A stretch of 10,217 bases of DNA from an uncultured Nesterenkonia sp. (lineage in GTDB: Bacteria; Actinomycetota; Actinomycetes; Actinomycetales; Micrococcaceae): the NCBI GenBank assembly GCA_946221825.1, contig CAMINA010000040.1, positions 1-10,217 on the forward strand, in the 5' to 3' direction. A program made the position numbers and the translations under genes. The notes beneath the pieces are model-generated. The model did not search any database. It saw only the letters and a list, made by a program, of their open reading frames with translations, and had not been told where the DNA came from. Position 1 is the stretch's first letter. Every line of letters starts with the position of its first letter. Of the stretch, positions 1-6,492 are shown piece by piece.

Positions 1-960
1 TTGGATGTCGAAGGGTTGGGCGATGAAGGTGCCGATGCATTGACTCGCCCTGACCGGCGAAAGGTTGCAGAAGATCTGTACTCCGATGTCCTGCCACGTC
101 CCGATGAGATCAACAGGGATAAAGACACGGGAGCTCGAGTTGTCTATAACGACCTTGGCGAGCCACAGCCCCAGGTTCCTGTGCTGCGTAACGAAGCGGG
201 GCTGTTCGGGCTGACTATCGACGACCTGCAAGATGTCTATCGGTGGCGTGAAGACAGGGATTGGGTTCCGCCGACTGATGAGGAGAAGGCGGTCGGGAAG
301 AAAGGCCACTGGGAGAAGAACGGTCTTTGGGTTCCGATCCCTTACTTCTGGAACGGTCCCAAGTATTCGGGGAAAGGCGAGTTGGAGGACTCGTATCGCC
401 CAGGACAGGCCGGGCTTTCTCTGCTGGAGCAGCTGGAAGTCAAGAAGAAGGAGCAGCCGCTGTGGCGGGTGCTGGTGGCGCTGTCCATCCGGCATGTGGG
501 TCCCACCGCCTCCCGCGCCCTGGCCCAGGCCTACGGCTCCATGGAGAAGATCCGCAACGCCTCTGAGGAGGAGCTCGCCGGCATCGACGGGGTGGGGCCG
601 ACCATCGCCTCTGCCGTGCGCGAATGGTTCTCCGTGGACTGGCACTGCCGGATCCTCGACGCCTGGGCCGCGGCAGGGGTGCGTATGGAGGATGAGCAGG
701 ACGAGGCCGTCCCGCGCACCCTCGAGGGCCTGACCGTGGTGGTCACCGGCAGCCTGGAGAACTGGTCCCGCGATGAGTCCAAGGAGGCGATCATCGCCCG
801 CGGCGGCCGCGCCTCCGGCTCGGTCTCCAAGAAGACCGACTTCGTGGTGGCCGGTGAGAACGCCGGCTCCAAGCTGACCAAGGCCGAGTCCCTGGGCCTG
901 ACGGTTCTGGACGAGGAAGGCTTCGAGCGCCTGCTGCAGAACGGACCGGAGGACCTCTGA
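1..960 (+). CDS. ligA: NAD-dependent DNA ligase LigA, 3' portion (5' end outside window)
   Basis: LigA seals nicks in duplex DNA using NAD+ during replication and repair in the cytoplasm. The 319 visible residues are the C-terminal part only. The fragment opens with the VEGLG motif that normally follows the four-cysteine zinc finger, so the adenylation, OB and zinc-finger domains lie upstream and codon 1 (TTG) is not a real start. Visible parts are a helix-hairpin-helix region (about residues 155-212, including PLWRVLVALSIRHVGPTASR and a second hairpin IDGVGPTIASA) and a BRCT domain (about 241-315, with TVVVTGSL and a GG turn). Residues about 15-145 form a charged segment longer than in E. 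coli LigA; a shorter extension at this place is familiar from other actinobacterial LigA proteins. That segment is lower in GC than the remainder of the gene. Identification is firm. Confidence 0.95.
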   Translation: MDVEGLGDEGADALTRPDRRKVAEDLYSDVLPRPDEINRDKDTGARVVYNDLGEPQPQVPVLRNEAGLFGLTIDDLQDVYRWREDRDWVPPTDEEKAVGKKGHWEKNGLWVPIPYFWNGPKYSGKGELEDSYRPGQAGLSLLEQLEVKKKEQPLWRVLVALSIRHVGPTASRALAQAYGSMEKIRNASEEELAGIDGVGPTIASAVREWFSVDWHCRILDAWAAAGVRMEDEQDEAVPRTLEGLTVVVTGSLENWSRDESKEAIIARGGRASGSVSKKTDFVVAGENAGSKLTKAESLGLTVLDEEGFERLLQNGPEDL

Positions 961-1044
961 GGAGGCCGTGTCCGCCGCACTCGACGCCGCCCGCACCAGA
1001 CCCATATGACCGCATCCGAGAACGACGCCGAGAGAACGGACACT

Positions 1045-1893
1045 ATGACCACCACTGAGGAACTCCTCGACATCGCCCGTGAAGCCGCAGCAGCGGGCGC
1101 CGCCGTCCTGGCCGAGCGTCCTGAGGTGGCACCTGCGGGTGTGGCCCTGGGGCAGGAGCAGGCCGGTCTGCAGACCAAGAGCTCCGAATCTGACCTGGTC
1201 ACCGACTTCGACAGGCGGGCCGAGCGGGCCGTGCGCGAGGTGATCGCCCGGCATCGTCCCGACGACGGCATCTCTGGTGAGGAGTACGGCACCACCGCCG
1301 CCGAGAACCCCTCCGGCTACCGATGGTCCATCGATCCGCTGGACGGGACCACCAACTTCGTCCGCGGCATCGTCTACTACGGGACCTCGGTGGCAGTTCA
1401 GGCTCCTTCCGGGCACTGGGTGGCCGGGGTGGTGGACGCCCCCGCCGTCGGACGACGGTGGTGGGCCACCCGCGGTGGTGGGGCCTGGACCGCAGGCACC
1501 TCAGCAGAGGCAGAGAGTGAGCCGGTGAAGCTCCAGGGCCCCCAGGGTTCCCGAGCCGCCGGCATCCTGGCCACCGGCTTCGGCTACGACCCGGAGCGCC
1601 GAGAGGAACAGACCAAGGCGGTCACCGCCATGCTCCCGCTCTTCGGCAACCTGCGCCGCTTGGGCGCTGCGGCCCTGGACATCTGCATGGTGGCCGACGG
1701 GACCATGGACGCCTTCGCCGAGTACGGCCTCTGGGAGCACGACTGGGCCGCCGGAGCGCTCATCGCTGAGGAGGCCGGCGTGGAGGTCCGTCGCCCGGCC
1801 GACCCGAACAGCGCTGAGGCCCCAGACTGGTGCGTGGCCGGCGATATCGGCATCCCGCACAGCCAGCTGCGGCCTCTGCCGACCGGGCTGTGA
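1045..1893 (+). CDS. Inositol monophosphatase family protein
   Basis: This is a Mg2+-dependent, lithium-sensitive-type phosphomonoesterase of the IMPase/FBPase superfamily. Counting from an upstream in-frame ATG at 1006, the metal-binding motifs are GEEYG (residues 91-95), WSIDPLDGTTNF (107-118, with D110 and D113) and the C-terminal HDWAAG (D246). All key acidic residues are present. Length (282 or 295 aa) is normal for the family. I prefer the ATG at 1045: GAGAG lies 10 nt before it, and MTTTEELLDIAREAA matches the short N-terminal helix of the family. The ATG at 1006 has no visible ribosome binding site. The substrate cannot be read from the sequence; inositol-1-phosphate, histidinol phosphate (HisN type) and 3'-phosphoadenosine phosphate are all used within the family. 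The gene follows ligA by 84 bp (45 bp with the upstream start) and precedes a GNAT gene by 11 bp. Confidence 0.9.
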   Translation: MTTTEELLDIAREAAAAGAAVLAERPEVAPAGVALGQEQAGLQTKSSESDLVTDFDRRAERAVREVIARHRPDDGISGEEYGTTAAENPSGYRWSIDPLDGTTNFVRGIVYYGTSVAVQAPSGHWVAGVVDAPAVGRRWWATRGGGAWTAGTSAEAESEPVKLQGPQGSRAAGILATGFGYDPERREEQTKAVTAMLPLFGNLRRLGAAALDICMVADGTMDAFAEYGLWEHDWAAGALIAEEAGVEVRRPADPNSAEAPDWCVAGDIGIPHSQLRPLPTGL

Positions 1894-1904
1894 GCTCCTC
1901 AGAT

Positions 1905-2459
1905 ATGAGCATGAACAGCGCCGCCGCGCGTCAGCACAAGCCCCAGGCCGAACCGGTCATCCGTGAGGCGCGTCGCGGGGACTGGGAGCGTATCGCGGAG
2001 CTCACCGTCACGGCCTATGTCAGCGGCGGTTTCCTCTCCTCAGGCGATGACTACATCGCCAAGCTGGCCGACGTCGGGCCCCGCGCCACCCATGCCACCG
2101 TCCTGGTGGCCGAAGTCGAGGATGCGTCCGGCAGCCCGGTGGTGGCGGCCTCGGTCTCCATCACCGAGGCCGGGAAGTTCCTGGCAGAGGTCTCCCAGCC
2201 CGGGGAGATGGAGTTCCGGATGCTGGCGGTGCACCCGGACTTCCAGGGCCGGGGGATCGCCCGCCGCCTGGTCCGGCACATCCTGGCGATGGCGGAGGCT
2301 CGTCCGGACATCGAGGCGGTCACCCTCTGCAGCCTGAAGACGATGACCGATGCCCACACGCTCTACCGATCAGAAGGCTTTGTGGAGGTCCCGGAGCGCG
2401 ACTTCCGACTCGAGGAGAGCGGGGCCAGCTTCCCGTTCTTCATCAAGTCGATCCGGTAG
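1905..2459 (+). CDS. GNAT family N-acetyltransferase
   Basis: This is a GCN5-related acetyltransferase that transfers acetyl from acetyl-CoA to an amine of unknown identity. The protein is 184 aa from the ATG at 1905. It shows the N-terminal VIREARRGDWERIAELT strand-helix start typical of single-domain GNATs, then the acetyl-CoA pyrophosphate-binding motif A, LAVHPDFQGRGIARRLV (residues 107-123, with the QGRGIA loop). Near the C-terminus is the ALYRSEGF-like TLYRSEGFVEVPER stretch found in motif B. The frame is open upstream to 1830 inside the phosphatase gene, but those residues are low-complexity and overlap its conserved end. The ATG at 1905, or a second one at 1911, is therefore more likely. 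No strong ribosome binding site is visible, so translation may be coupled to the gene 11 bp upstream. The substrate is not predictable. Confidence 0.88.
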   Translation: MSMNSAAARQHKPQAEPVIREARRGDWERIAELTVTAYVSGGFLSSGDDYIAKLADVGPRATHATVLVAEVEDASGSPVVAASVSITEAGKFLAEVSQPGEMEFRMLAVHPDFQGRGIARRLVRHILAMAEARPDIEAVTLCSLKTMTDAHTLYRSEGFVEVPERDFRLEESGASFPFFIKSIR

Positions 2460-2513
2460 GCCGCAGCGACCGCGCTCCTGCAGGATCCGCAGCTGCTGTG
2501 GTGGGATAGGGGT

Positions 2514-3092
2514 ATGACTGAGCCCTACACTCTGCTGACCGTCTGCACCGGCAACATCTGCCGCTCACCGGCGATGGAGCGCCTGTTGGCCCACCATCTG
2601 GGCGAGGAGGGCATCCGCGTGCACTCCGGCGGCACCCACGCCCACGACGGCGAGGACATGCAGCCCGCCATGAAGGAGCGGGTCTCCGAATACGGCGCCG
2701 ATGCCCAGAACTTCGTAGCCGATCAGCTGACCACGCAGATGGTGCGCGACTCGGACCTCATCCTGACCGCGACCCGGGTCCACGTGGAGGACATTCTGGC
2801 CGATGTCCCGGAGGCGGAGGACCGGACCTTCACCGTCCGAGAGTTCGGACGGCTGCTGAGTGCCGTGGACACCAGCCAGATCGCCGAGGCCGTGGGTCAG
2901 GACGCCGCCGTGGCGGACCGCCTGGCCGCCCTGGTGCCGCTGGTCGCCCAGCGGCGCACCGGTGCGGCGGCGGCCGGGCGCCAGGACGACGTCGTCGACC
3001 CCTATATGCTCCCGGACGACGTCTACGACGAGTCCTTCCGCCAGCTGCGCGAGCCCATCGAGGCGCTGGTGGAGGCCGTCCGCCCCTCCTGA
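2514..3092 (+). CDS. Low-molecular-weight protein tyrosine phosphatase family protein
   Basis: This is an LMW-PTP/arsenate-reductase-fold phosphatase that removes phosphate from protein tyrosine (or arginine) residues through a cysteinyl-phosphate intermediate. The P-loop signature CTGNICRS lies at residues 11-18, with nucleophile C11 and arginine R17 immediately after the N-terminal beta strand, as the family requires. The general-acid aspartate is probably D162 in the VVDPYM motif. The protein is 192 aa, longer than the ~150 aa of classic members. The extra length is an Ala-rich, low-similarity stretch at about residues 110-158 just before the acid loop. The start ATG follows a purine-rich GGGATAGGGG. 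The gene is 54 bp downstream of the GNAT gene and converges with the symporter gene, whose stop is 23 bp away. No kinase or capsule genes are nearby to suggest a target. Confidence 0.9.
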   Translation: MTEPYTLLTVCTGNICRSPAMERLLAHHLGEEGIRVHSGGTHAHDGEDMQPAMKERVSEYGADAQNFVADQLTTQMVRDSDLILTATRVHVEDILADVPEAEDRTFTVREFGRLLSAVDTSQIAEAVGQDAAVADRLAALVPLVAQRRTGAAAAGRQDDVVDPYMLPDDVYDESFRQLREPIEALVEAVRPS

Positions 3093-3115
3093 CCCCGGAG
3101 CGCAGCCCGGTGGGA

Positions 3116-4633
3116 TCAGCCCTCGGTCCGCTCCCCGCGGGCCAGCCGGTCGGCCCGCTCCTCCCAGAATCCGGCATTGCGGATCTGGACCAGGCGCGGG
3201 TCGAACTGCGGGTCCTTGCCGGCTTTGATCTGGGCGCGGTAGTCGCTGAGTGCCTTGAACGCCGGCTGCTGGATGAGCAGGATGCCTACGATGTTCAGCC
3301 AGGCCATGATCCCCACGCCGATGTCACCGATGGACCACGCCCGGCCTTCGGCGCCCATCGCGCCGTAGAAGACGATGAGCAGGATTGAGACCTGCAGGAT
3401 GGCCAACAGTGCGCGCTGGAAGCTGGAGTTCTGAACCCTGCGGATCGCGTAGGTCAGGTTGGTCTCTGCCATGTAGTAGTAATAGACCAGCGTGGAGAAG
3501 GCGAAGAACGTCAGCGCCAACGCCACGAAGGCCGCGCCGGCCCCTCCGAAGGTGGTGCCCAGGGCGAACTGGGTGTACTCCGCGCCGGCCTCGGCCCCTT
3601 CGGCCGGAAGCCCGCCGCCTTCGCCGATGATGTTCTCGTCTGCGTCGAAGACCTGGAACATGCCGGTCGAGAGGATCAGGAAAGCCGTGGCGGAGCAGAC
3701 GATCAGAGTGTCGATGTAGACGGCGAAGGCCTGCACCACGCCCTGCTTGGCCGGATGGGAGACCTCCGTGGCCGCCGCTGCGTGCGGGCCGGTTCCCTGC
3801 CCGGCCTCATTGGAGTAGATGCCGCGGCGCACGCCCTGGTCGATGGCCGCACCCAGAACGCCGCCGAAGACGGCGTGGGCGCCGAAAGCTGATTCGAAGA
3901 TCAGCTGCAGCATGGCCGGGACCTCGGAGACGTTGGCCAGCAGCACGATCAGCGCGATGACGATGTAGGCGACTGCCATGAAGGGCACCACCACCGAGGT
4001 GAAGTGAGCGATGCGCTTCACGCCGCCGATGATGATGACACCCAGCACCAGGGCCAGCACGACGCCGATCATCCACCGGTCAAGCATGGGGAAGGCGGAG
4101 GTCAGCGCCCCGGACATGGTGTCGGTCTGGATGCCGGGCAGGAAGATTCCCAGGGCGATCACCGAGACCACGGCGAAGATCCAGGCGTAGATCTTCATCG
4201 GAACGGCGGCCCTGGTGTGCTGGTAGGCCTTCTCGAAGTAGAACGCCGGACCGCCGCGGTACTCCCCGGTGCGCGGGTCCCGCTCCTTGAAGATCTGACC
4301 CAGTGTGGACTCGACGAAGGAGGTGGCCGCACCCAACAGTGCCACCACCCACATCCAGAACACGGCGCCGGGGCCACCGGATGCGATCGCCACGGCCACG
4401 CCGGCGATGTTGCCGGCTCCCACGCGGCCGGAGAGCGACATCGTCAGGGCTTGGAAGGAGGAGATCCCGTCCTTGGAGCTGCTGCCCTCGCGCAGGTTCC
4501 TGATCATGTTGGGGATCTGGCTGAACTGCACCAGCTTGGCGCGAAGGGTGAAGAAGAGCCCGGCCAACAGGCACAGCCATACCAGCCAGGGGCTCCAGAC
4601 GACGCCGTCGGCCCACTCCAGAATTGCGTCCAT
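3116..4633 (-). CDS. Sodium:alanine/glycine symporter (AGCS family)
   Basis: This is a Na+-coupled importer of alanine or glycine in the plasma membrane (amino acid carrier protein family). The 505-aa protein has many hydrophobic segments. Residues 86-101 (GGPGAVFWMWVVALLG) fit the family signature, preceded by GAGNIAGVAVAI (72-83). The other family hallmark, SNEAG followed by GTGPHAAAA, lies at 274-287. The charged C-terminal tail (from about 462) is cytoplasm-like. I chose the ATG at 4633 because the complementary strand carries GAGGAGA ending 8 nt before it, and the protein then starts MDAILEWADGVVW, right for the family. An open extension to 4675 lacks such support. The gene stands alone on the minus strand, so it may supply amino acids independently of the pxp operon. 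It cannot be excluded that its substrate relates to glutamate or 5-oxoproline metabolism. Confidence 0.93.
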   Translation of the reverse strand: MDAILEWADGVVWSPWLVWLCLLAGLFFTLRAKLVQFSQIPNMIRNLREGSSSKDGISSFQALTMSLSGRVGAGNIAGVAVAIASGGPGAVFWMWVVALLGAATSFVESTLGQIFKERDPRTGEYRGGPAFYFEKAYQHTRAAVPMKIYAWIFAVVSVIALGIFLPGIQTDTMSGALTSAFPMLDRWMIGVVLALVLGVIIIGGVKRIAHFTSVVVPFMAVAYIVIALIVLLANVSEVPAMLQLIFESAFGAHAVFGGVLGAAIDQGVRRGIYSNEAGQGTGPHAAAATEVSHPAKQGVVQAFAVYIDTLIVCSATAFLILSTGMFQVFDADENIIGEGGGLPAEGAEAGAEYTQFALGTTFGGAGAAFVALALTFFAFSTLVYYYYMAETNLTYAIRRVQNSSFQRALLAILQVSILLIVFYGAMGAEGRAWSIGDIGVGIMAWLNIVGILLIQQPAFKALSDYRAQIKAGKDPQFDPRLVQIRNAGFWEERADRLARGERTEG

Positions 4634-4637
4634 TCGA

Positions 4638-4648
4638 TGATTCTCCTC
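4638..4648 (-). promoter_or_regulatory. Strong ribosome binding site of the AGCS symporter
   Basis: Read on the minus strand, an ACGAGGAGAAT-type Shine-Dalgarno sequence sits about 8 nt before the ATG at 4633. It decides the start over the longer open frame to 4675. A small hairpin (CCGC, 4-nt loop, GCGG; 4656-4667) lies just upstream of it in the predicted 5' leader. Confidence 0.7.
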
Positions 4649-4693
4649 GTCGGTTCCGCAGGTGCGGCGGATCACAGCAGTGCAGAGGTCTGA

Positions 4694-4699
4694 AGATTA
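4694..4699 (-). promoter_or_regulatory. Candidate -10 box for the AGCS symporter
   Basis: On the minus strand the hexamer is TAATCT, a close match to the actinobacterial TANNNT -10 consensus. It would place transcription start near 4687 and give a leader of about 54 nt. The -35 position at 17-nt spacing is poor (TGTCGG). The hexamer lies between inverted CAGAGG (4683-4688) and CCTCTG (4706-4711) half-sites. Promoter assignment is by inspection only. Confidence 0.4.
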
Positions 4700-4759
4700 G
4701 CACCGCCTCTGTGATGCCGACACTCAGAGGGCCGGGCACTCAGGGAGACCTGTGGCGAG

Positions 4760-5614
4760 ATGACTAGGCTGAAGGCTGTGGAAGCCTCTTCACGTCCAGC
4801 CCCGACACAACCCAGCCGCTCTCCTGAGGGGCGTTCGCCGCGCTTCTATGCCTGGGAGGTAGGCATCGTGCTGGCGCTCTCCCTGGGACGCAGCGCGATC
4901 TATGCGGTGCTGAACCTGACGGAGCGTCTGACGCGCGAGCCGCTGAGTGAGCAGACCGCCACGGTGCAGTCCCGTCAGTCCCGCTATGAGGTCTTCGACT
5001 TCACCTACCAGCTGCTGGACAACCTCTTCGCCCTGGCGCCGGTTGCGCTGGTCCTCTACCTCTTCCTTCTGCACGGAGGGAATCCCTTCCGCCGCTGGGG
5101 TCTGGACTTCAGGCGCCCGGGCCGGGACTGGGTGCTCGGCGTCGGGCTGTTCGCGCTGATCGGTGTGGGCACGCTGGCGATCTACGGGATCGGCCGGGCC
5201 TCAGGGGCCACCGTGGAGCTGATCCCGGCGGATGTGGGCGAGCATTGGTGGACCACACCGATGCTGGTGCTGACCGCTCTGCGGCATGCGCTGCTGGAGG
5301 AGATCATCATGGTCGCCTACCTCGTCGACCGAGCTCGGCGCATCTGGCCGGCGCTGCAGGTCTCCACCGGGCGGCCGCCGCTGAGCCACCCGGGGCTCTG
5401 GGTGCTGGTGCTGGTCAGCGCGGTGCTGCGCGGGACGTATCACCTGTACCAGGGCTTCGGCCCCGGCGTCGGGAACTTCCTGATGGGCGTGATCTTCGGC
5501 TGGCTGTATCTGCGCTATGGCCGGGCGATGCCGCTGGTGATCGCTCACTTCCTGCTGGATGTGGTGGGTTTCCTGGCCTTCCCGCTGCTGGTGGCGGCGG
5601 TGGGGATCAGCTGA
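4760..5614 (+). CDS. CPBP family intramembrane protease-like protein
   Basis: This is a multi-spanning membrane protein of the CPBP (CAAX protease/bacteriocin-processing, Abi) family; members are putative intramembrane metallo- or glutamyl endopeptidases. From the ATG at 4760 it is 284 aa with about seven hydrophobic segments. The three family motifs are visible: EE at 180-181 (ALLEEIIMVAYL), a motif-2 histidine H228 (LRGTYHLYQGFG) and a motif-3 histidine H263 (IAHFLLD). The arginine of the classic EExxxR motif is replaced by valine (V185). I recall this as typical of an actinobacterial subgroup, and catalysis is unproven. The start is uncertain. GGGAG lies 12 nt before the ATG at 4760, but a -10-like TAGGCT at 4765-4770 precedes an in-frame GTG at 4778, as in leaderless actinobacterial genes. 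The gene is transcribed away from the symporter; the substrate is unknown. Confidence 0.85.
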   Translation: MTRLKAVEASSRPAPTQPSRSPEGRSPRFYAWEVGIVLALSLGRSAIYAVLNLTERLTREPLSEQTATVQSRQSRYEVFDFTYQLLDNLFALAPVALVLYLFLLHGGNPFRRWGLDFRRPGRDWVLGVGLFALIGVGTLAIYGIGRASGATVELIPADVGEHWWTTPMLVLTALRHALLEEIIMVAYLVDRARRIWPALQVSTGRPPLSHPGLWVLVLVSAVLRGTYHLYQGFGPGVGNFLMGVIFGWLYLRYGRAMPLVIAHFLLDVVGFLAFPLLVAAVGIS

Positions 5615-5652
5615 CCATCCCTCGCCGCAGAACCGGCGCGCTCATTCCGTCA

Positions 5653-5667
5653 GATTGTTGAACAATC
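5653..5667. promoter_or_regulatory. Candidate GntR/FadR-type operator of the pxp operon
   Basis: GATTGTT-G-AACAATC is a perfect 7-bp inverted repeat around one central base. Its core TTGTTGAACAA fits the TNGTNNNACNA consensus of FadR-subfamily (FCD) GntR regulators. It overlaps the candidate -35 box of the pxpA promoter, so a bound repressor would block RNA polymerase. No regulator gene lies in this window; GntR genes near 5-oxoprolinase operons are plausible, but I have not checked this. Confidence 0.6.
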
Positions 5668-5686
5668 CTGTGATCTGCGGCATGCT
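5658..5686 (+). promoter_or_regulatory. pxpA: Candidate sigma-70-type promoter of pxpA operon
   Basis: TTGAAC (5658-5663) lies 17 bp before CATGCT (5681-5686). The -35 is close to TTGACA; the -10 keeps the A2 and T6 of the actinobacterial TANNNT pattern but is otherwise weak. Transcription would start near 5693, leaving a short leader with GGAAGG at 5707-5712, 9 nt before the pxpA ATG. Spacing and the overlapping palindrome support the call; it is not demonstrated. Confidence 0.45.
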
Positions 5687-5721
5687 GGTCGAAAAGCAGC
5701 GGCTACGGAAGGCAGGATGAC

Positions 5722-6492
5722 ATGACTGGCCAGCGCAGCATCGACCTCAACAGCGACGTCGGGGAGTCCTTCGGCAACTGGCGGCTTCCGGACGAAGACA
5801 TGCTCGGTGTGGTCTCCAGCGCCAACATCGCCTGCGGGTTCCACGCGGGCGATCCCAAGACCATCCTGTCCAGCGTGCGCACCGCTGCGGCCAACGGTGT
5901 GTCCGTGGGCGCTCATATCGGCTACCGCGACCTGGCCGGATTCGGCCGCCGCTTCATCGACTACGACCCGACTGAGCTCGCCGCCGACGTCCTCTACCAG
6001 CTGGGCGCTCTGGAGGGTCTGGCACGCACTGCCGGCACCCGCGTCAGCTACGTGAAGCCGCACGGCGGCCTGTACAACACCATCGTCACCCACGAGGTTC
6101 AGGCCCGCGCGGTCATCGACGCGATCGCCGAGTTCGACGAGACGCTGCCGGTGCTGCTGCTGCCCGGCGGCTACGCCCTGGACTATGCCCGCGAACAGGG
6201 CCTGCGCGGCGTGGCCGAGGCCTTCGCAGATCGCAACTACAACCCCGACGGGACCCTGGTCTCCCGCCGCGAACCCGACGCCGTCCTCCACGAGACCTCC
6301 GAGGTCGTGGAGAACATGCTCCGCCTGGCCGAAGAGGGCGTGCTGATCGCCCGCGACGGCACTCGGATCGAGACCGAGGCCGAGTCGATCTGCACCCACG
6401 GGGACACCGCCGGAGCAGTCCAGATGGCTCGCGCCGTGCGGGAGGCCCTGGAGGGCGCCGGCGTCGAGATCCGCAGCTTCGCCGCCGCATGA
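5722..6492 (+). CDS. pxpA: 5-oxoprolinase subunit A (LamB/YcsF family)
   Basis: PxpA works with PxpB and PxpC to hydrolyse 5-oxoproline (pyroglutamate), a spontaneous damage product of glutamine and glutamate, to glutamate with ATP. The 256-aa protein has normal length and all LamB/YcsF hallmarks: IDLNSDVGESFG (7-18), SANIACGFHAGDP (33-45), GAHIGYRDLAGFGRR (63-77), VKPHGGLYN (111-119) and near the end ICTHGDTAGAV. The DLNxDxGE and HAGD blocks contain the acidic and histidine residues expected at the active site of this TIM-barrel family. The start is supported by GGAAGG 9 nt upstream. Its stop overlaps the start of the next gene (ATGA at 6489-6492), indicating translational coupling to the PxpB-PxpC fusion. 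The upstream palindrome suggests substrate-responsive control. Confidence 0.95.
   Translation: MTGQRSIDLNSDVGESFGNWRLPDEDMLGVVSSANIACGFHAGDPKTILSSVRTAAANGVSVGAHIGYRDLAGFGRRFIDYDPTELAADVLYQLGALEGLARTAGTRVSYVKPHGGLYNTIVTHEVQARAVIDAIAEFDETLPVLLLPGGYALDYAREQGLRGVAEAFADRNYNPDGTLVSRREPDAVLHETSEVVENMLRLAEEGVLIARDGTRIETEAESICTHGDTAGAVQMARAVREALEGAGVEIRSFAAA

Noticed and set aside
968..1009. A 13-codon frame starting GTG after GGAGG between ligA and the phosphatase, with its stop overlapping the ATG at 1006
   Set aside because: The spacing from GGAGG to GTG is only 2 nt, the peptide has no leader-like feature, and the phosphatase probably starts at 1045 instead.
531..1295. A 254-aa minus-strand open frame across the ligA end and the phosphatase start
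   Set aside because: It overlaps two well-supported plus-strand genes, and its Ser/Arg-rich translation has no domain.
3093..3115. Possible bidirectional terminator between the convergent phosphatase and symporter genes
   Set aside because: The 23-bp gap shows no convincing stem or T tract.
4004..4693. A 229-aa plus-strand open frame opposite the symporter gene
   Set aside because: The His/Gly/Asp-rich translation is the mirror of hydrophobic transporter codons; it has no motif.
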